A stretch of DNA of 64,000 nucleotides from Archegozetes longisetosus (taxonomy: Eukaryota; Arthropoda; Arachnida; Sarcoptiformes; Trhypochthoniidae): assembly GCA_018873245.2 (NCBI GenBank), contig JAEMBT020000008.1:4242001-4306000 (forward strand), given 5' to 3'. The notes under the pieces were generated by a model. That model was given only the letters and a program-made list of their open reading frames with translations. It was not told where the DNA came from and did no database searches. The position numbers and the translations under genes are program-made. Shown piece by piece: positions 26,101-37,478 of this stretch. Positions within the stretch are counted from its first letter, which is position 1, and each line of letters begins with the position of its first letter.

Positions 26101-27001
26101 GTCTGGTGGTATACTTAAAGGGTTGATCACTGATCCGACCGCATCTTCTGACCCGTTCTTCGTGGAAGATGTTAAAAACTTCCTCTACAAACTTAGGACT
26201 GAAAATTTCGGCAGAGATTTGCCGGCATTTAACATACAGAGAGGTCGGGAGCATGGAGTGCCAGCTTATGTTTATTATCTAGATTACTGCTTCGGGTAAT
26301 AATTAACAAATGAGTTGAAATTTGAATAATTATTCAAATCTGTTGGGCATAGATTCAAAGTGAAGAATTGGAGCGATTTACTGACATTCATTCCAAAGAA
26401 GCAACTAGCAAAAATACGAAGCTTCTACAAGTAAATAAATCAATTTATTCATAATTATCCCAATTAACCAAATTGATATGATTCAGGCATTGGAAAGATG
26501 TTGATCTGTTTATTGGTGGAGTTTCTGAAAGGCGCATATCAGATGCAGCTTTTGGGCCAACCTTCGCCTGCATTAATGGAATTCAATTTTATCATTTCAA
26601 GTTTGGTGACAGGTTTTATTTCGAGCACGGCTATCAATCCGGATCTTTCTCTTTAGGTAATTCCTTAATTTCATACGAAATCTGAGATAAATATGAAAAA
26701 ATGCGAAATAGCTGTCAAAAAAGTGTTACACATTGAACTTGAAGTGAATCCTTGTTTCATATTAAATCTAATTAGTGCTAATAAAAAATTGATTATTGCA
26801 GCTCAATTGGATAACATCAGAAAAGTAACGAGTTTATCAAACATATTGTGTAAGACTCAAGCAGATATTAAAACAGCTCAACCGAACGCGTTCTTCGAAG
26901 CGTCACCTCACAATCCTCTAATGCCCTGTCAGGTCTATCCAGAAATAGACTATACGTTGTGGGCTGACACTTTCTATGATCACTCATCTTATCCTATCTA
27001 A
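19595..27001 (+). CDS. Animal haem peroxidase, secreted, 10 exons, 816 aa
   Basis: Exons: 19595-19739, 19999-20464, 23140-23690, 24840-24941, 25178-25433, 25718-26006, 26102-26295, 26353-26430, 26487-26656, 26802-27001 (2451 nt, 817 codons with stop; every junction keeps frame). The start gives a signal peptide (MDILQFFFLILLICVKL). It belongs to the animal (myeloperoxidase/peroxidasin/chorion) peroxidase superfamily, which oxidises substrates with H2O2 outside the cell. Visible motifs: distal-side AYGQFIVHD (His328), DLSQMYG, Arg465 in GDGIRASQHPAL, proximal His568 in GRFGHS, and NIQRGREHG in exon 7. Compared with the usual GQFLDHD and GDGRxxEQPAL, the haem-linking Asp is Val327 and the haem-linking Glu is Gln468. 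The distal His, catalytic Arg and proximal His are kept. Residue numbers are from my exon model. There is no Ig or LRR part, so it is not a full peroxidasin. Intron 2 is 2.7 kb and holds a GA microsatellite. Confidence 0.92.
23051..23101. repeat. (GA)n microsatellite in peroxidase intron 2
   Basis: An almost pure GA run ends about 40 bp before the acceptor of exon 3 at 23140. The short open frame running into it is an intronic artefact (RERERER translation). Confidence 0.9.
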
Positions 27002-29469
27002 GATCGTTCCCTTGTATCATACTCACTAAATGATTCCCTCAGACCATTTCTATATTTACTAACTGGCAATTCTGATTTTCTCATTTTCTCATTGCTACAT
27101 ATATGAAATGCCAAACAGTTTGAATTCAGTTTAAATTGAGTTTGAATTTTAGAACAGCTTGATTTATACCTCTCATATAAACTCATTATCATTTAAACAG
27201 TTAAGTTTTCAATTTTATAAACATTCATGACTTCACGCATTGAGTAAATTATATGTGCCTTAAATGATTTAAATGCCAAACTTTTTTGGAAATATCTTAT
27301 TATAGCCAAAAAAGCGATAGGAAATTAGATATATTTGAAAGTAGTTACAACTCTAATTAACTTTCTCATCGATACATTTGTCAACTTCTTCAACTGTAAT
27401 CAATCAGGTTTTCACCCTTTATTTGTCCTCAAAACCTGATCCCGTTTTGATTTTAGTCGAGCCAAGTTCAATGTCACCACTCTTTGCTTCTTAGATAGAC
27501 TTCTCACCTTTAAACGATAACACTACCTTGGCAAGTAATTCATTAACCAATCAGTATTGTCTCTTTTCTTGGATCGTTTGTCTCGCCTATAATTTCTAAT
27601 TTTCTTATTTCAAATGAGACTAACTTTTCTTTTGACGCATGAGACAACAGTAGAAATTGGTTAATGAATTACTGTCTGAGTTTACACCATATACACCATA
27701 TCATGTCTCAAATAGCCTTTCATTGTGTTGACTTTGATAACTTTGATAATATAATTTGCATAAACATTTGATGAAAGGGTGGTCTAAACCATTATTGTAT
27801 TATATAAAAGTTAACTTGTTTGAAATTTGAAATTCCTATAATAATAATAATTCACTTATGTTACTGTTTAATAATTGAAAATGTATTCATTAAATTATTC
27901 ACCAGAAAATGTGTTTCAATCAGATAAGAGTACTATTTTAAGACTTAAAAAAGATTAATTTAATTAACATTTTTGGATGATGCTAGATTGAACTGAGAAA
28001 ATAGTATATAATTTAGTTATCAAATTTAGTATAAAAAGCGTATAATCTAAGTTGGTATGATTTTAAAAGTATAGTTTGAGGGAATAAATAGATATGCATA
28101 TACGGGTATAAAATATATAACACATAAATATAAGACATATAAGTATTAGGTATATAAGTATAAGGCATATATGTATAAGGCATATATGTATAAGGCATAT
28201 ATGTATTAAGCATATAAGTATAAGGTATCTCTAAGCATATGTGTCAATCTTTCACTTCATATGCTTAACCTAATTTAAACAACATCGAAAATATGAGCTA
28301 TTTTTAGATAATAAAAATTAAATTTAAGTCATTAAGTAATTGAATTGAAATCTGATTTACGATACTATGTGATATAATGCTATAATTGATAAGTGCATTA
28401 TAGAGATTTAAATTTAGGAGGTGTGTGTGAATAGTTTTACAGTTATGCTAACTGTCAAGTTAGACAACTATATCTTACTTTTAAGTGAAATGTTCCCTCA
28501 ATATTGATGGTAATAATAACTTGAACGACTAGAAAGCATAGCTTTAAGATAGACTAAAAGTTCCTGCTAATGATTGAATGACAAAAGATTGAGAATTATT
28601 TTGGGCTGCATCAAAGCATAGGTCATAATGATTTACATCTATCTCAGGACAGTTAAATTGGTGAGAAAAAACAGGATATTCTTTGTTTAATAAATAGCTA
28701 CCCATTTTTTAGGCAAAGCACAACAGAAACAGTTGAGTTAATCGAAATTGAATTGCATTCAGACAATAGATCAAATTCATTCGCGTGTTTCATGCTAAAC
28801 AAAGACTCAAATTATTGGTCCAATTTTTAAAGTTAATATTGACCTAAAATACTTTTAAAAGCTGTCAATTGTCTTATTTTGAACTTCTATAAGATTTAAT
28901 ATTTAATTTAGTTACTCAGCAGAGTTGAAACAGTAAACCTTATCGCATATTCATCTAACACCACCGATTGTTTAGTAGATCGCACAAACTTTTATGATTT
29001 AATTTTCATTGCAAACCAGTCATTCAATAAAATACCGGTTTAGATATTTTTGTTTAAGATTAAGTTTGGTTATCAGCACACATTAGACTAACCTTTCAAT
29101 GGACTAATTGCGAACAATTCAATTGTAAGGATTAGGCTATAATTAGTTTGATTAAAATTTTTAATTAGAATAATAAACAGTAATAAAAACGATTTGCATC
29201 TTTAAAATGTGGTTCAAGATTATAACCGCGAAGAGAAATCCGAAACTTTTACTCAGAAGACACGCAATAAGGATAGATTTGTTTTTATAACAATACCATT
29301 GATTGGTATACTTCAAATATTTTAAACTAACACAGAATCTAATAGATTTTAATGTTAATTATAAGCAGAAGAAATTAGTGTCAACAAAAAAAGTTTTCAG
29401 CACAAATATAAAAATAAATCAGAAGTGATTAGATCAATAATTTTGATTATTATTATAATGAATTGGAAC
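27002..29469. other. Intergenic, no gene; 15-bp tandem repeat
   Basis: Downstream of the peroxidase I see no coding region. Positions about 28117-28228 hold a tandem repeat of about 15 nt (GTATAAGGCATATAT), degenerate at both ends. No canonical AATAAA signal stands out directly after the peroxidase stop. Confidence 0.5.
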
Positions 29470-29477
29470 CGACTTAT

Positions 29478-29830
29478 CTTTTTGACTGTGGCACTTTTTG
29501 GCACCACAGCAAATCATACAAACTATCAAAATGACTATCAATACTACCAACACTAAATATAACAAAATCAATGCATGTGAGAATCAGAACAAGATCTGAA
29601 TACCAAAGCAGAAACTATTTAGGAATCTTATCAAGATTACTATACAATTATTTGTATAAATAGTTTTCTGATGGATTGTCTTCACATTTGTCTCCTATCG
29701 CATCAACGATGCGGTTCTCCAAATTGTTGATAGTACAACAAAGCCTTTTGGTAGTATTCTTCTGTTGGGATTTTGGTTTTTATCTCATCTCTAAATAGTT
29801 GCTTACTGGAACCAGATTGTTCAGCTAGTC
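29478..29830 (-). pseudogene. Decayed paralogue of the 37479-38054 membrane protein
   Basis: On the minus strand the reading KNTTKRLCCTINNLENRI lines up with RRRGICCAINHLEDCVIRV of the intact gene, followed by a second block WYSDLVLILTC against CYSDTVLVLIA. After a frame change a membrane segment plus juxtamembrane cysteines follows (VLIVILIVCMICCGAKKCHS against VVLVFLGFCLVCKLCHSC). A TAA lies upstream of the first block, a stop follows the Cys-rich block, and there is a frameshift in the membrane segment. No intact start is visible. The order of blocks matches the intact gene, so this is a dead copy rather than chance similarity. The gene is likely part of a small local family on this strand. 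Confidence 0.7.
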
Positions 29831-30770
29831 GATTATCAAATTAATTGAGACAATGATCACCAGAAATATCTTCAGATAAGTTTATTGTTTGAATTGCAAT
29901 CGATGTCAAACTCTTGTTAGTTTTGATTTAAAATTTATATTGAATTAATTTTATTTGAAATAGATATTAATAACTGAGAAGTTATATTTGAATGCTTTGA
30001 TTTGTGAAGAAGCCAGAAAAGTTCGAGTGGAGGGTAACACACCATGTTGATTTTGATCAAACATGTACTTTTCTGTACCTATTATATAACAGTTTGAAGC
30101 GTCAGTTATAATCTACTTTTACTTTATTTTTTAGCAACTATTACAACAAATTGACAAGTTTCATATCCAAATATATACAGCTTCTACTTCAAATTGTAGA
30201 AAGATTTCAATTGGGGGTATCTTTACCCCTCGTATTACTGGCTGAGCCTCAGACTTTGATTGCAATGTTTGTATTTGGGTACTATTTATGAAACCATAAT
30301 TTGTCGTTGAGTCACGTTTGACGTGCAACTCATTAATTGATGCGAAACCTATGCACGCGAATCGATGAGTACCTAAATTTTTTTGTATCACTCTTTAGTT
30401 TAGAAAGTGAAAACTTAATTTATTTACAGATTTATGGACAGACATCAATACCACAGAAAAATATTGTTAATAAATAGCTTTTAAATACTCAAATCTAGGT
30501 TTTATTGAATTTGGCTGTCACACATTTCTATGGCTATAATTATTTTAAATACAATTTCGATTTGAATAATGATCAATAACAACCATAAACTTCAGACAAA
30601 TGCTTTGTAAGACATGATGAATAGAATAGAATCCAAACTTGTGTTCAACTGAGGCACATAATAAGTAACAAAGTTAGATGCAGTCATTGAATACTTGGAA
30701 TTTAGCTAGTGTCGGGTTATATTTGGTGTAGGATTTGAGCATAGGCGAATTGTATGGTTATCAGAACAAT
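29831..30770. other. Intergenic, no supported gene
   Basis: Nothing convincing. A 76-codon minus-strand open frame (30161-30391) has no recognisable domain, signal or paralogue, and I leave it unannotated. Confidence 0.4.
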
Positions 30771-30778
30771 GTTATCAC

Positions 30779-31241
30779 TAGTGATGTATAGCTTAAGACT
30801 AAGACTAAGTCAGACAAATGATTTTTGTATTTTCAAATTAAGACTAAGACTAAGACAAATGAAATTTCTTTCTATAAAACTAAGACTAAGGCAAGAGAAA
30901 CAGATTTATATGAGTAAGACTAAGACTAAGAGAAAATCAGAAGTTTAGATACAAATACTGTCATTTAATCTATTAGAAATGATTCATTTTTTTGAAGTTT
31001 TCAATTATAAAACCATTTGTAAAGCACTAGATAAACAATTGTACTCCTATTGCAATACATTTTAATAGTGAATGTCTTTGCGCTTAGTTTAGTTGTTTTG
31101 TTAGTCTATTGATCATTTTATGAAACATATTAAATAATAATAAATTTCAAAATGTTATAATAGATGCTATAAAGAGATAACTAACACACGTAGTAAGACT
31201 AAGACAAGACAAACTAAAAATCTCTAAACTATACATCACTA
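30779..31241. mobile_element. hAT-type MITE, 463 bp, with 8-bp target duplication
   Basis: The element begins TAGTGATGTATAG and ends with the exact inverse CTATACATCACTA (13-bp terminal inverted repeats). The flanking 8 bp are identical, GTTATCAC at 30771-30778 and 31242-31249. An 8-bp duplication with TAGTG termini fits the hAT superfamily. The left interior is packed with ACTAAG/GACTAAGAC subterminal repeats (about 30790-30935), with a shorter set near the right end (31190-31212). There is no transposase, so it would depend on another hAT element. Confidence 0.88.
30794..30935. repeat. Subterminal (ACTAAG) repeats of the MITE
   Basis: At least eight copies of ACTAAG or GACTAAG occur in clusters, spaced by A/T-rich sequence. 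Multiple short subterminal motifs are typical transposase-binding repeats in hAT elements; that role is inferred here. Confidence 0.7.
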
Positions 31242-31249
31242 GTTATCAC

Positions 31250-33051
31250 GTACCTAGAGCGCCATTCTCTTCACCTAATATAACTTAACTAAACATACTA
31301 TTAATAAACCAATTAGCTTAGGAAGCTTAGCATAAGAGAAACTGTTCTGATAGCCACATCACTCTGTTGTACCCAAGCCTTGCAATAACCATATGCTGGA
31401 TTATTATGCTCGGAGAAAATATCCGCACAAAATCCGATTGTTCATAACTATTTTTTTAATAAATGGAAACAAAGATATTTTACATAGAGCTAACGTAATA
31501 ATAGATAAGTAATTTCAGTTTAGATAATTGCTGACAGCGGTCTGTTGTCCATAGCTATGAGTATTCGAGTTCTAGTACTTGACAACAGGCTTTAGAAATA
31601 ACTTTCTGGTAATTACTTCATTCCTTCTTTAATTTCTCAATCAATTGTTCAACAAGTCCAACAGGAGATGGATATGCAAAATATGAATCATTATAGCAAC
31701 CATTTAAACTATCAATTACAAAATAACTTTCGTCATATTCAATATATATTATTAATCATGGGTTAAATGCATCTATTCTTAACTTATTTAATCACGACCT
31801 TTGCTTTAGTTTATGGTTTTCATTACTTATTGAAGCAGTTTATCTTTTGAATTTTCATGATTCCAGAATTAACTAAATAACTTCTGGCAGTTTTATTGCA
31901 AGTATTAAGTTCGTTTGCTAATTTTAAATAACTTTTACAAACTGTGTTACATTTTATTCAACTTATTGTTTGACTTTTTAAGCTTTCGGCTACTGTCAGG
32001 TTTTCTTCTAAGTTGCTTGTTATTTTCTACTCGAGTTATATGATATAAGTTGTTGTGCACACTTTCTATCATTAAAATAACGGACAGTATTTGGTTTTCC
32101 TTTACCTGTACTTTGTTTATAGAAATTTGTAATTAAAATTGTACTGAGAGTATAGAACTTAACCTCTGAGGTTCTATTCAAAAAACGAGTATTTTAGGGC
32201 CGAAAAAGTGTAACAAATAGAAGCCCAGGGCTTGTTTTCAAACTATTAAAATTTATTGAATTAGTTGTATTGTAATTGGATTTACGCAAATGCAAAATTA
32301 ATCAGCTTCTTCTTCAGAATTGTGATTCCTCGGATTCTCCCTCATTGGTTTCAAATGAATTTTGTTAAACTTTACTCATAAAACTATAGCTCATTCAAAG
32401 TTGAAATTTTTATCATTAATATTGACATTATAGTAGTATGTGTGACGAATATAATTTGATTAGTATTGATTTGAAGCCTCATTTGACAGGAGTTAAGTTC
32501 CATAGTTTTTGGTACTATCATTTTGATCGAACGTTTGAATATTCACAAAATATATTAATTTATTGAAACGATATTCAATTCTAAAAACTACAATAACCAC
32601 GGAATTAGTTTATGTACTCAGATACTTTAGTAAGCAATCTATATGTGCATTACACGCATGTTTATTTTGCGCACGTTTTTACCCCGAGCATATTATAACC
32701 GAAAATTTATACTATGCCTGAAACAAATGTATGAAAAAGTTAAAAATATATACTTTCATGTATAGCATTTAATGATAGCATTTATCAACTGTACTATAGC
32801 CCTAAAATCATCTGAGTTATAATGATTAATATTTTGATCATTACTTCAAACTTGTTAACTTATAAGTTTAAAATTTTTTTTACAATGTCAAAGTATACTT
32901 AATGAGCTATTATTTTGTATTTTATAAAATCTTATCCATTTATTAATATTCAAGTCATTCATAGTTAAGGTTAAAGTTTAATAATTTTGAATGAGTCAAT
33001 ACTATGCAGGTTTTACAGTACAGTCGATTACTTAATATTAGTGCTCTACAC
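31250..33051. other. Intergenic, nothing recognised
   Basis: A/T-rich, no open frame with recognisable features, no clear repeat array. Confidence 0.4.
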
Positions 33052-33295
33052 TAGAGCTCGAACATGTAAACCCTAAACCCATTGAAGACCCGTAAAAGCC
33101 CAAATCCGTACAGTTGGATTTTAAAAATCTTCCTCCCAAAACCCTAAAATTAGGAAATTGTAGATTTCTCTTAGAAATTAAAACGTTCAATTCATGTGTA
33201 GGGATTTTTGAAGGAAAATTTTAAAAATCCAACTGTACGGGTTTGGGTTTTTTACGAATCTCCAACGGGTTTAGGGTTTATATGTTTGAGCTCTA
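33052..33295. repeat. Foldback/MITE with ~80-bp imperfect inverted repeats
   Basis: The left arm runs from TAGAGCTCGAACATGTAAAC through CCCTAAACCC and CCAAATCCGTACAGTTGGAT to about 33135. The right arm mirrors it from about 33213 (ATCCAACTGTACGGGTTTGG ... GGGTTTAGGGTTTATATG ... GAGCTCTA). The arms differ by several substitutions and small indels. No coding content. The CCCTAAACCC phrase looks telomere-like but occurs only once per arm. Confidence 0.75.
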
Positions 33296-33447
33296 CTCTA
33301 CACATAAGTATATATCTCTATATTTTTCAGACATTTGTTTCAGGCATAGCACAAAGTCATAAATATTTCAATATCAGCAATAATAATAAAAATAAAAGGG
33401 TTTAGAATATAAAGCCACGAAAATATCAGAATTGAGATATTTACCAA

Positions 33448-33640
33448 TCATTTTTTGGCATAAGCAGGAAACTGGTTTTGAGAGTCGGTGATAAAAACTA
33501 ATACGCTATTCACTCCACTTTTTCTTTGAGACAACAGCAAATCAAACAAGCCATCAAAATGAGAATTAATATTAATATAATAAAACCATTGTACACGAGA
33601 ATCAGAATGTGGTCTAAATTGCAAAATGAAGATCAATTAG
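33448..33640 (-). pseudogene. Second decayed paralogue of the 37479-38054 gene
   Basis: A minus-strand reading HILILVYNGFIILILILILM then ACLICCCLKEKVE matches the membrane segment and Cys-rich juxtamembrane stretch of the intact gene (TVLVLIAVGFVVLVF, CLVCKLCHSCGRK). It stops directly after KEKVE. Nothing resembling the ectodomain is seen, so only the membrane/tail part survives. It lies between the other dead copy (29.5 kb) and the intact gene (37.5 kb). Confidence 0.6.
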
Positions 33641-34072
33641 TATGTAAATCACCATTATCGGACGACAACCAATTTATCGTGAGTTGCATATAGAGCCGTT
33701 TCCCTATTTAGCTATGAATTCTGTGCATGCCTCGAAAATCGATCTCCTTGTTAAACCGTTATTTCTCCACTGTAAAGTCAAATTCGAAATTGCACTAAAC
33801 TAATCGCTTACTAGTATTGCATCAGGCATGAAGTAGTTTCCAACAGTTTTACACCAAAAATTATTAATAAAATTTGCAAAACTTTCTTATCCCTTTGAAA
33901 AAACGAACCCAAAGTGTTAAAGTTATTTTTGCTCTAGCCTATCATTTAGAGTATTTGACCATCAAAGCAAGAATAAATTGCATCACTTTAGATAAAGTTT
34001 TGACGTGACTTCAGTTCATTTTGTTATAAGGCCGAAACATGATTCAAATTGCAGTATTCAAACATAACTTTG

Positions 34073-34972
34073 AAATATACAATCTTCCAATTAACTATGG
34101 ACCGTTGGTTAAATGACCGTAAAAATTTACTAGTTGATCATATTTTGATGAAATTTTTTTTACACAAACTAGCATAACATCGAAGTTGTTTTATACCATT
34201 AATTCTCAAAAACGACCTCTATATTTAAGAAAAAAAATTATTCAAAAATGCCTATTTTTCCCATAGAAACGCATATAATATAATATAAAAAATATTTTAT
34301 TATTGAAATTAATTTTAACAAATTTAAAAAAATTTATAAAATAAGAAATTTGAAATTAATTAATAATAGCTCTGGCCAAAATAAGGTGAGGCCTCAATTC
34401 ACCAAATATTACATAGGAATTTCAAATTAATAATGAAATCAAATTGAAGTTATAATTAAAAATAAATAATAGTCATCATCAATAGCTGGTATGACCACCA
34501 CGTACTTGAATTACTTCAGCTAACCTGTCGGGCATAGAATCACAAAGATTTATAAAGAATTGTCTCCAATCACTTGTTTTCAATCTCTGGTTAGCTCTAT
34601 CAAGGGCGTCAATCAGGTCTGCCTTTGAATTAATAATTGGTCGCTCATTTCTGACCATAGTCTTATTTTGGCCAGAGCTATTATTAATTAATTTCAAATT
34701 TCTTATTTTATAAATTTTTTTAAATTTGTTAAAATTAATTTCAATAATAAAATATTTTTTATATTATATTATATGCGTTTCTATGGGAAAAATAGGCATT
34801 TTTGAATAATTTTTTTCTTAAATATAGAGGTCGTTTTTGAGATTAATGGTATAAAACAACTTCGATGTTATGCTAGTTTGTGTAAAAAAAATTTCATCAA
34901 AACATGATCAACTAGTAAATTTTTACGGTCATTTAACCAACGGTCCATAGTTAATTGGAAGATTGTATATTT
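34073..34972 (-). mobile_element. Tc1/mariner-type deletion element with ~310-bp TIRs
   Basis: The left arm 34073-34385 and right arm 34662-34972 are inverted copies about 310 bp long with only a few differences (one base in TGATCATATTTTGATG, one indel in TTAATTCTCAAAAACG). The ends read TATACAATCTTCC..., consistent with a TA target, but flanking duplications cannot be separated from the termini. The 276-bp interior codes, on the minus strand, a tail ending SMPDRLAEVIQVRGGHTSY, closely matching the usual C-terminus of Tc1-like transposases (SMPRR...VI...G..TKY). The catalytic DDE/D core is missing, so this is a non-autonomous derivative. The high arm identity suggests recent movement or gene conversion. 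Confidence 0.8.
34479..34697 (-). pseudogene. Tc1-like transposase C-terminal fragment
   Basis: The frame reads ...DLIDALDRANQRLKTSDWRQ then FFINLCDSMPDRLAEVIQ and ends GGHTSY. Its position at the end of the coding sequence and the SMP-R-EVI-GGHT signature are those of Tc1 family transposases. Its first residues lie in the right inverted repeat. No upstream catalytic domain exists between the arms. Confidence 0.75.
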
Positions 34973-34990
34973 GATAAGTAATGCTGTCCA

Positions 34991-35036
34991 TAAGCTCAGG
35001 CTCGGAGCTTTCGTGCTTATGGACAATATTATTGAT
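34991..35036. repeat. Short perfect hairpin TGTCCATAAGC
   Basis: TGTCCATAAGC is followed 19 bp later by GCTTATGGACA. It lies just outside the right end of the Tc1-like element. Function unknown; possibly a terminator-like or element-end hairpin. Confidence 0.55.
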
Positions 35037-35059
35037 AAGAAACTATTTTCATAGGCATG

Positions 35060-35280
35060 AAGACAAGTTGCTATTGTATGTCCCGTTAACTTCTTAATTA
35101 AGATATTGAGTGCATTTTTTAATGTTGCGCATCTATCAGATGCAACTAATGAACAATGTTTGAGACGAGTCGAACGAGAAAATTCTCTGTTAATCATCAA
35201 TCTTGAATCAAAAATCAAGTGCAGCTCAAAATTAATGTCAAATATAAGATACCAAATGTCTTATAAACGATCAAAGATGA
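35060..35280 (-). pseudogene. Unrecognised protein fragment, shared with 39.7 kb
   Basis: Minus-strand reading LIFDSRLMINREFSRSTRL is similar to LLFESKLMINRQLSYLNRN at 39603-39836 (minus). The upstream residues are also alike (YLIFDINFEL against FIFDIIFDPN). This shows a dispersed, decayed coding family. The frame then runs on through unrelated-looking sequence. Family not recognised. Confidence 0.4.
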
Positions 35281-35850
35281 AATTGACTTTCAAGCATTGA
35301 ATGTAATCAGGAATAGCATACAAGCTAGTTTATTGTGTTGAAACAGCTTAACTTAAGCAAACGACTTAATGAGGAATGATTAAATGAGGAAGCTACTTAA
35401 TGTAAGAACGCAATCTGACGGTTACACTCCAAAGTATCGAAAAAAGTTTCTAAATATAAAGTTTCGAAAGATAGTGTCGAAGATCCTATTTTAAAGCACT
35501 AATAATACGATAAACCCATTTATCTTTATTGGAATATTGCTCACAAACCTTTATTAACAAACCATTGGATCGACAATAAAAATAGTTGTAGTCTTTATCC
35601 TTATAAATCGTCAAATTATTGCAATATAGAACTGCAATTATTTTTAATTAAACTTAATTACCCACAATCTATTCTAGAAAACTGGATAGAAAATCTTTTT
35701 AAAAACAATTTCTATTAATGAATGAACACTTAAAAGTTTTTATTATTTTTAAGACTCTCAATCTACTAATCTCTCGATTTATTGAGATTTCTCTGCAATT
35801 TGATAAGAGTTAAAATAAAGTTATTCCAGAAATTAAACTTATTTATTACA

Positions 35851-36066
35851 TTAATGTTCAATTTTAATCCATTTGATATTTGAAAATATTTCGTTAATTT
35901 TGAGTATAGAAAATTCGAATCCTTTTTCTGATGTAAAGTTTGGAAACAGGGTATTTGAAACTCTATATTTCAGAACGTCCAAGTGATCCCAATCTGATCC
36001 GTGCACACAATTCACGGCTAAATATGGAAACAGCTTAATATGCACTTTACAACAAGTGACATTTTT
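35851..36066 (-). pseudogene. Possible coding fragment, unknown family
   Basis: The frame reads CCKVHIKLFPYLAVNCVHGS then DWDHLDVLKYRVSN and ends NEIFSNIKWIKIEH. Composition is protein-like and the end resembles the leucine-rich segments of F-box/LRR proteins, but no repeat unit can be proved. A stop lies a short way upstream and no start or splice site is convincing. I treat it as a possible remnant. Confidence 0.3.
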
Positions 36067-36481
36067 GGAATATGCTTACATTCGCCATTCATTATAGCCC
36101 TTCAAGTGATTGATAGTATTACAAACTATACTTCGTTTGTATTCTGAGTTGGACGTTCATATCTCTTCTAATTGATCCGAATATAGAACTGATTAATACA
36201 CAGATTCTACGGAACAAACTATAGTTTGTGTAGTTTTTGCAATCAAATCAAGATTTTGACCTGAAATTGCTAAAGCAATGAGTGCCAAAAATAGATTTAC
36301 ATAAATTGATTTATTAATATTTTGATTAGATCTGATGAATATTTGGTCGACTTTCTGTTACTTAATAACAACTATAACAAGTTCATAATAATGGTTCAAT
36401 TTCTACTTTTACACTCTATCTTCATAACAATCATTCATTGAATTGCTTCAATTTTTTATTATTTTGCTTAAGGCAGATGCT

Positions 36482-36550
<69 letters not shown>

Positions 36551-36560
36551 AAGAAAGAGT
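36482..36560. repeat. (GA)n microsatellite
   Basis: About 65 bp of pure GA dinucleotide, ending in GAAA repeats. Not coding, despite an open Arg-Glu frame through it. Confidence 0.95.
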
Positions 36561-37478
36561 CCAGTTTAAATTACTCACGCAATCCATCTATTTATAAGTT
36601 GAAAGTCTATTTTCATTTATTTAAACAATAACTAATTGATAATTGAATGAATTTTGTGGCAGAGCTCAGAAGTACTAGTCGCTAGAGATTTATTATGATT
36701 AGAAAATAGGTGCAATTTAACGATTTAATGTATAATCATTTGACGCTAACTTCTCTACAAACATTCATTTGAAGCAAATACATAAAAAGTTTCAAATTTG
36801 AAACTTTATTATTTTAGTTGATGGTTAAGAAAAACAGCAGAATTGTCTACATTTAGGACTACTTCAAGTTGTTTTCATTTTAAGTATCGAGATTCTAGTG
36901 TTTATTTGAACACAATTTTGTTGGTTTGACTTTAATATTTGAGTCATTTAACAAAATTGAAGCCATCGGATAACGTGAGGCCAGTGCTATAAAGTTTACC
37001 TGTAATGCTATTTCAATTATAAACAGAGCTTTTTAGCACTGACTAAACGATAAATTAGCGATTGTTTGTCCAAAGCTTACATTCAACTAAATAACATCTG
37101 ACAAATTTTGTCCGATAATTTGTTGGGGAAAATCGAGCCCATTTATAGAATAGTAATGAAACATGAAATTATTTTGAACCAAGTTAAATAAGAAAACATT
37201 TTAATAGTCAAAAATCTGATTTCAATTCAATCAGATTAGTCAAATTACAATAATGATTAACCGAAAATTATTTTGGTATTTGAGTAATCAAATTTGTAAC
37301 CTGTTATCAAGTGTTTAATAACAAGAAAGTACAATAAAAGTACAAATACTAGAAAATAAACACAAAATTATTTGAATCATCATATCAGCAATATTATATG
37401 AATGTAATATATGTGAGAATGAAAGCAAAACCAATAGAAACACTTAAGACAAAATTGAAAAACAAACAAATCAAGTGA

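Noticed and set aside
28013-28213. YMPYTYMPYTYMPY repeat protein
   Set aside because: Translation of the 15-bp A/T-rich tandem repeat; no start context, no flanking exons.
29458-29556. Plus-strand mini-ORF with a signal-peptide-like start (MNWNRLIFLTVALFGTTA)
   Set aside because: Only 32 codons, and the opposite strand here aligns well with the paralogous membrane protein, which explains the sequence better.
33064-33285. Telomere-like CCCTAAACCC / GGGTTTAGGG
   Set aside because: One copy per arm of an inverted repeat, not a tandem array; coincidental.
36443-36631. Open frame through the second GA repeat
   Set aside because: Microsatellite translation, no other support.
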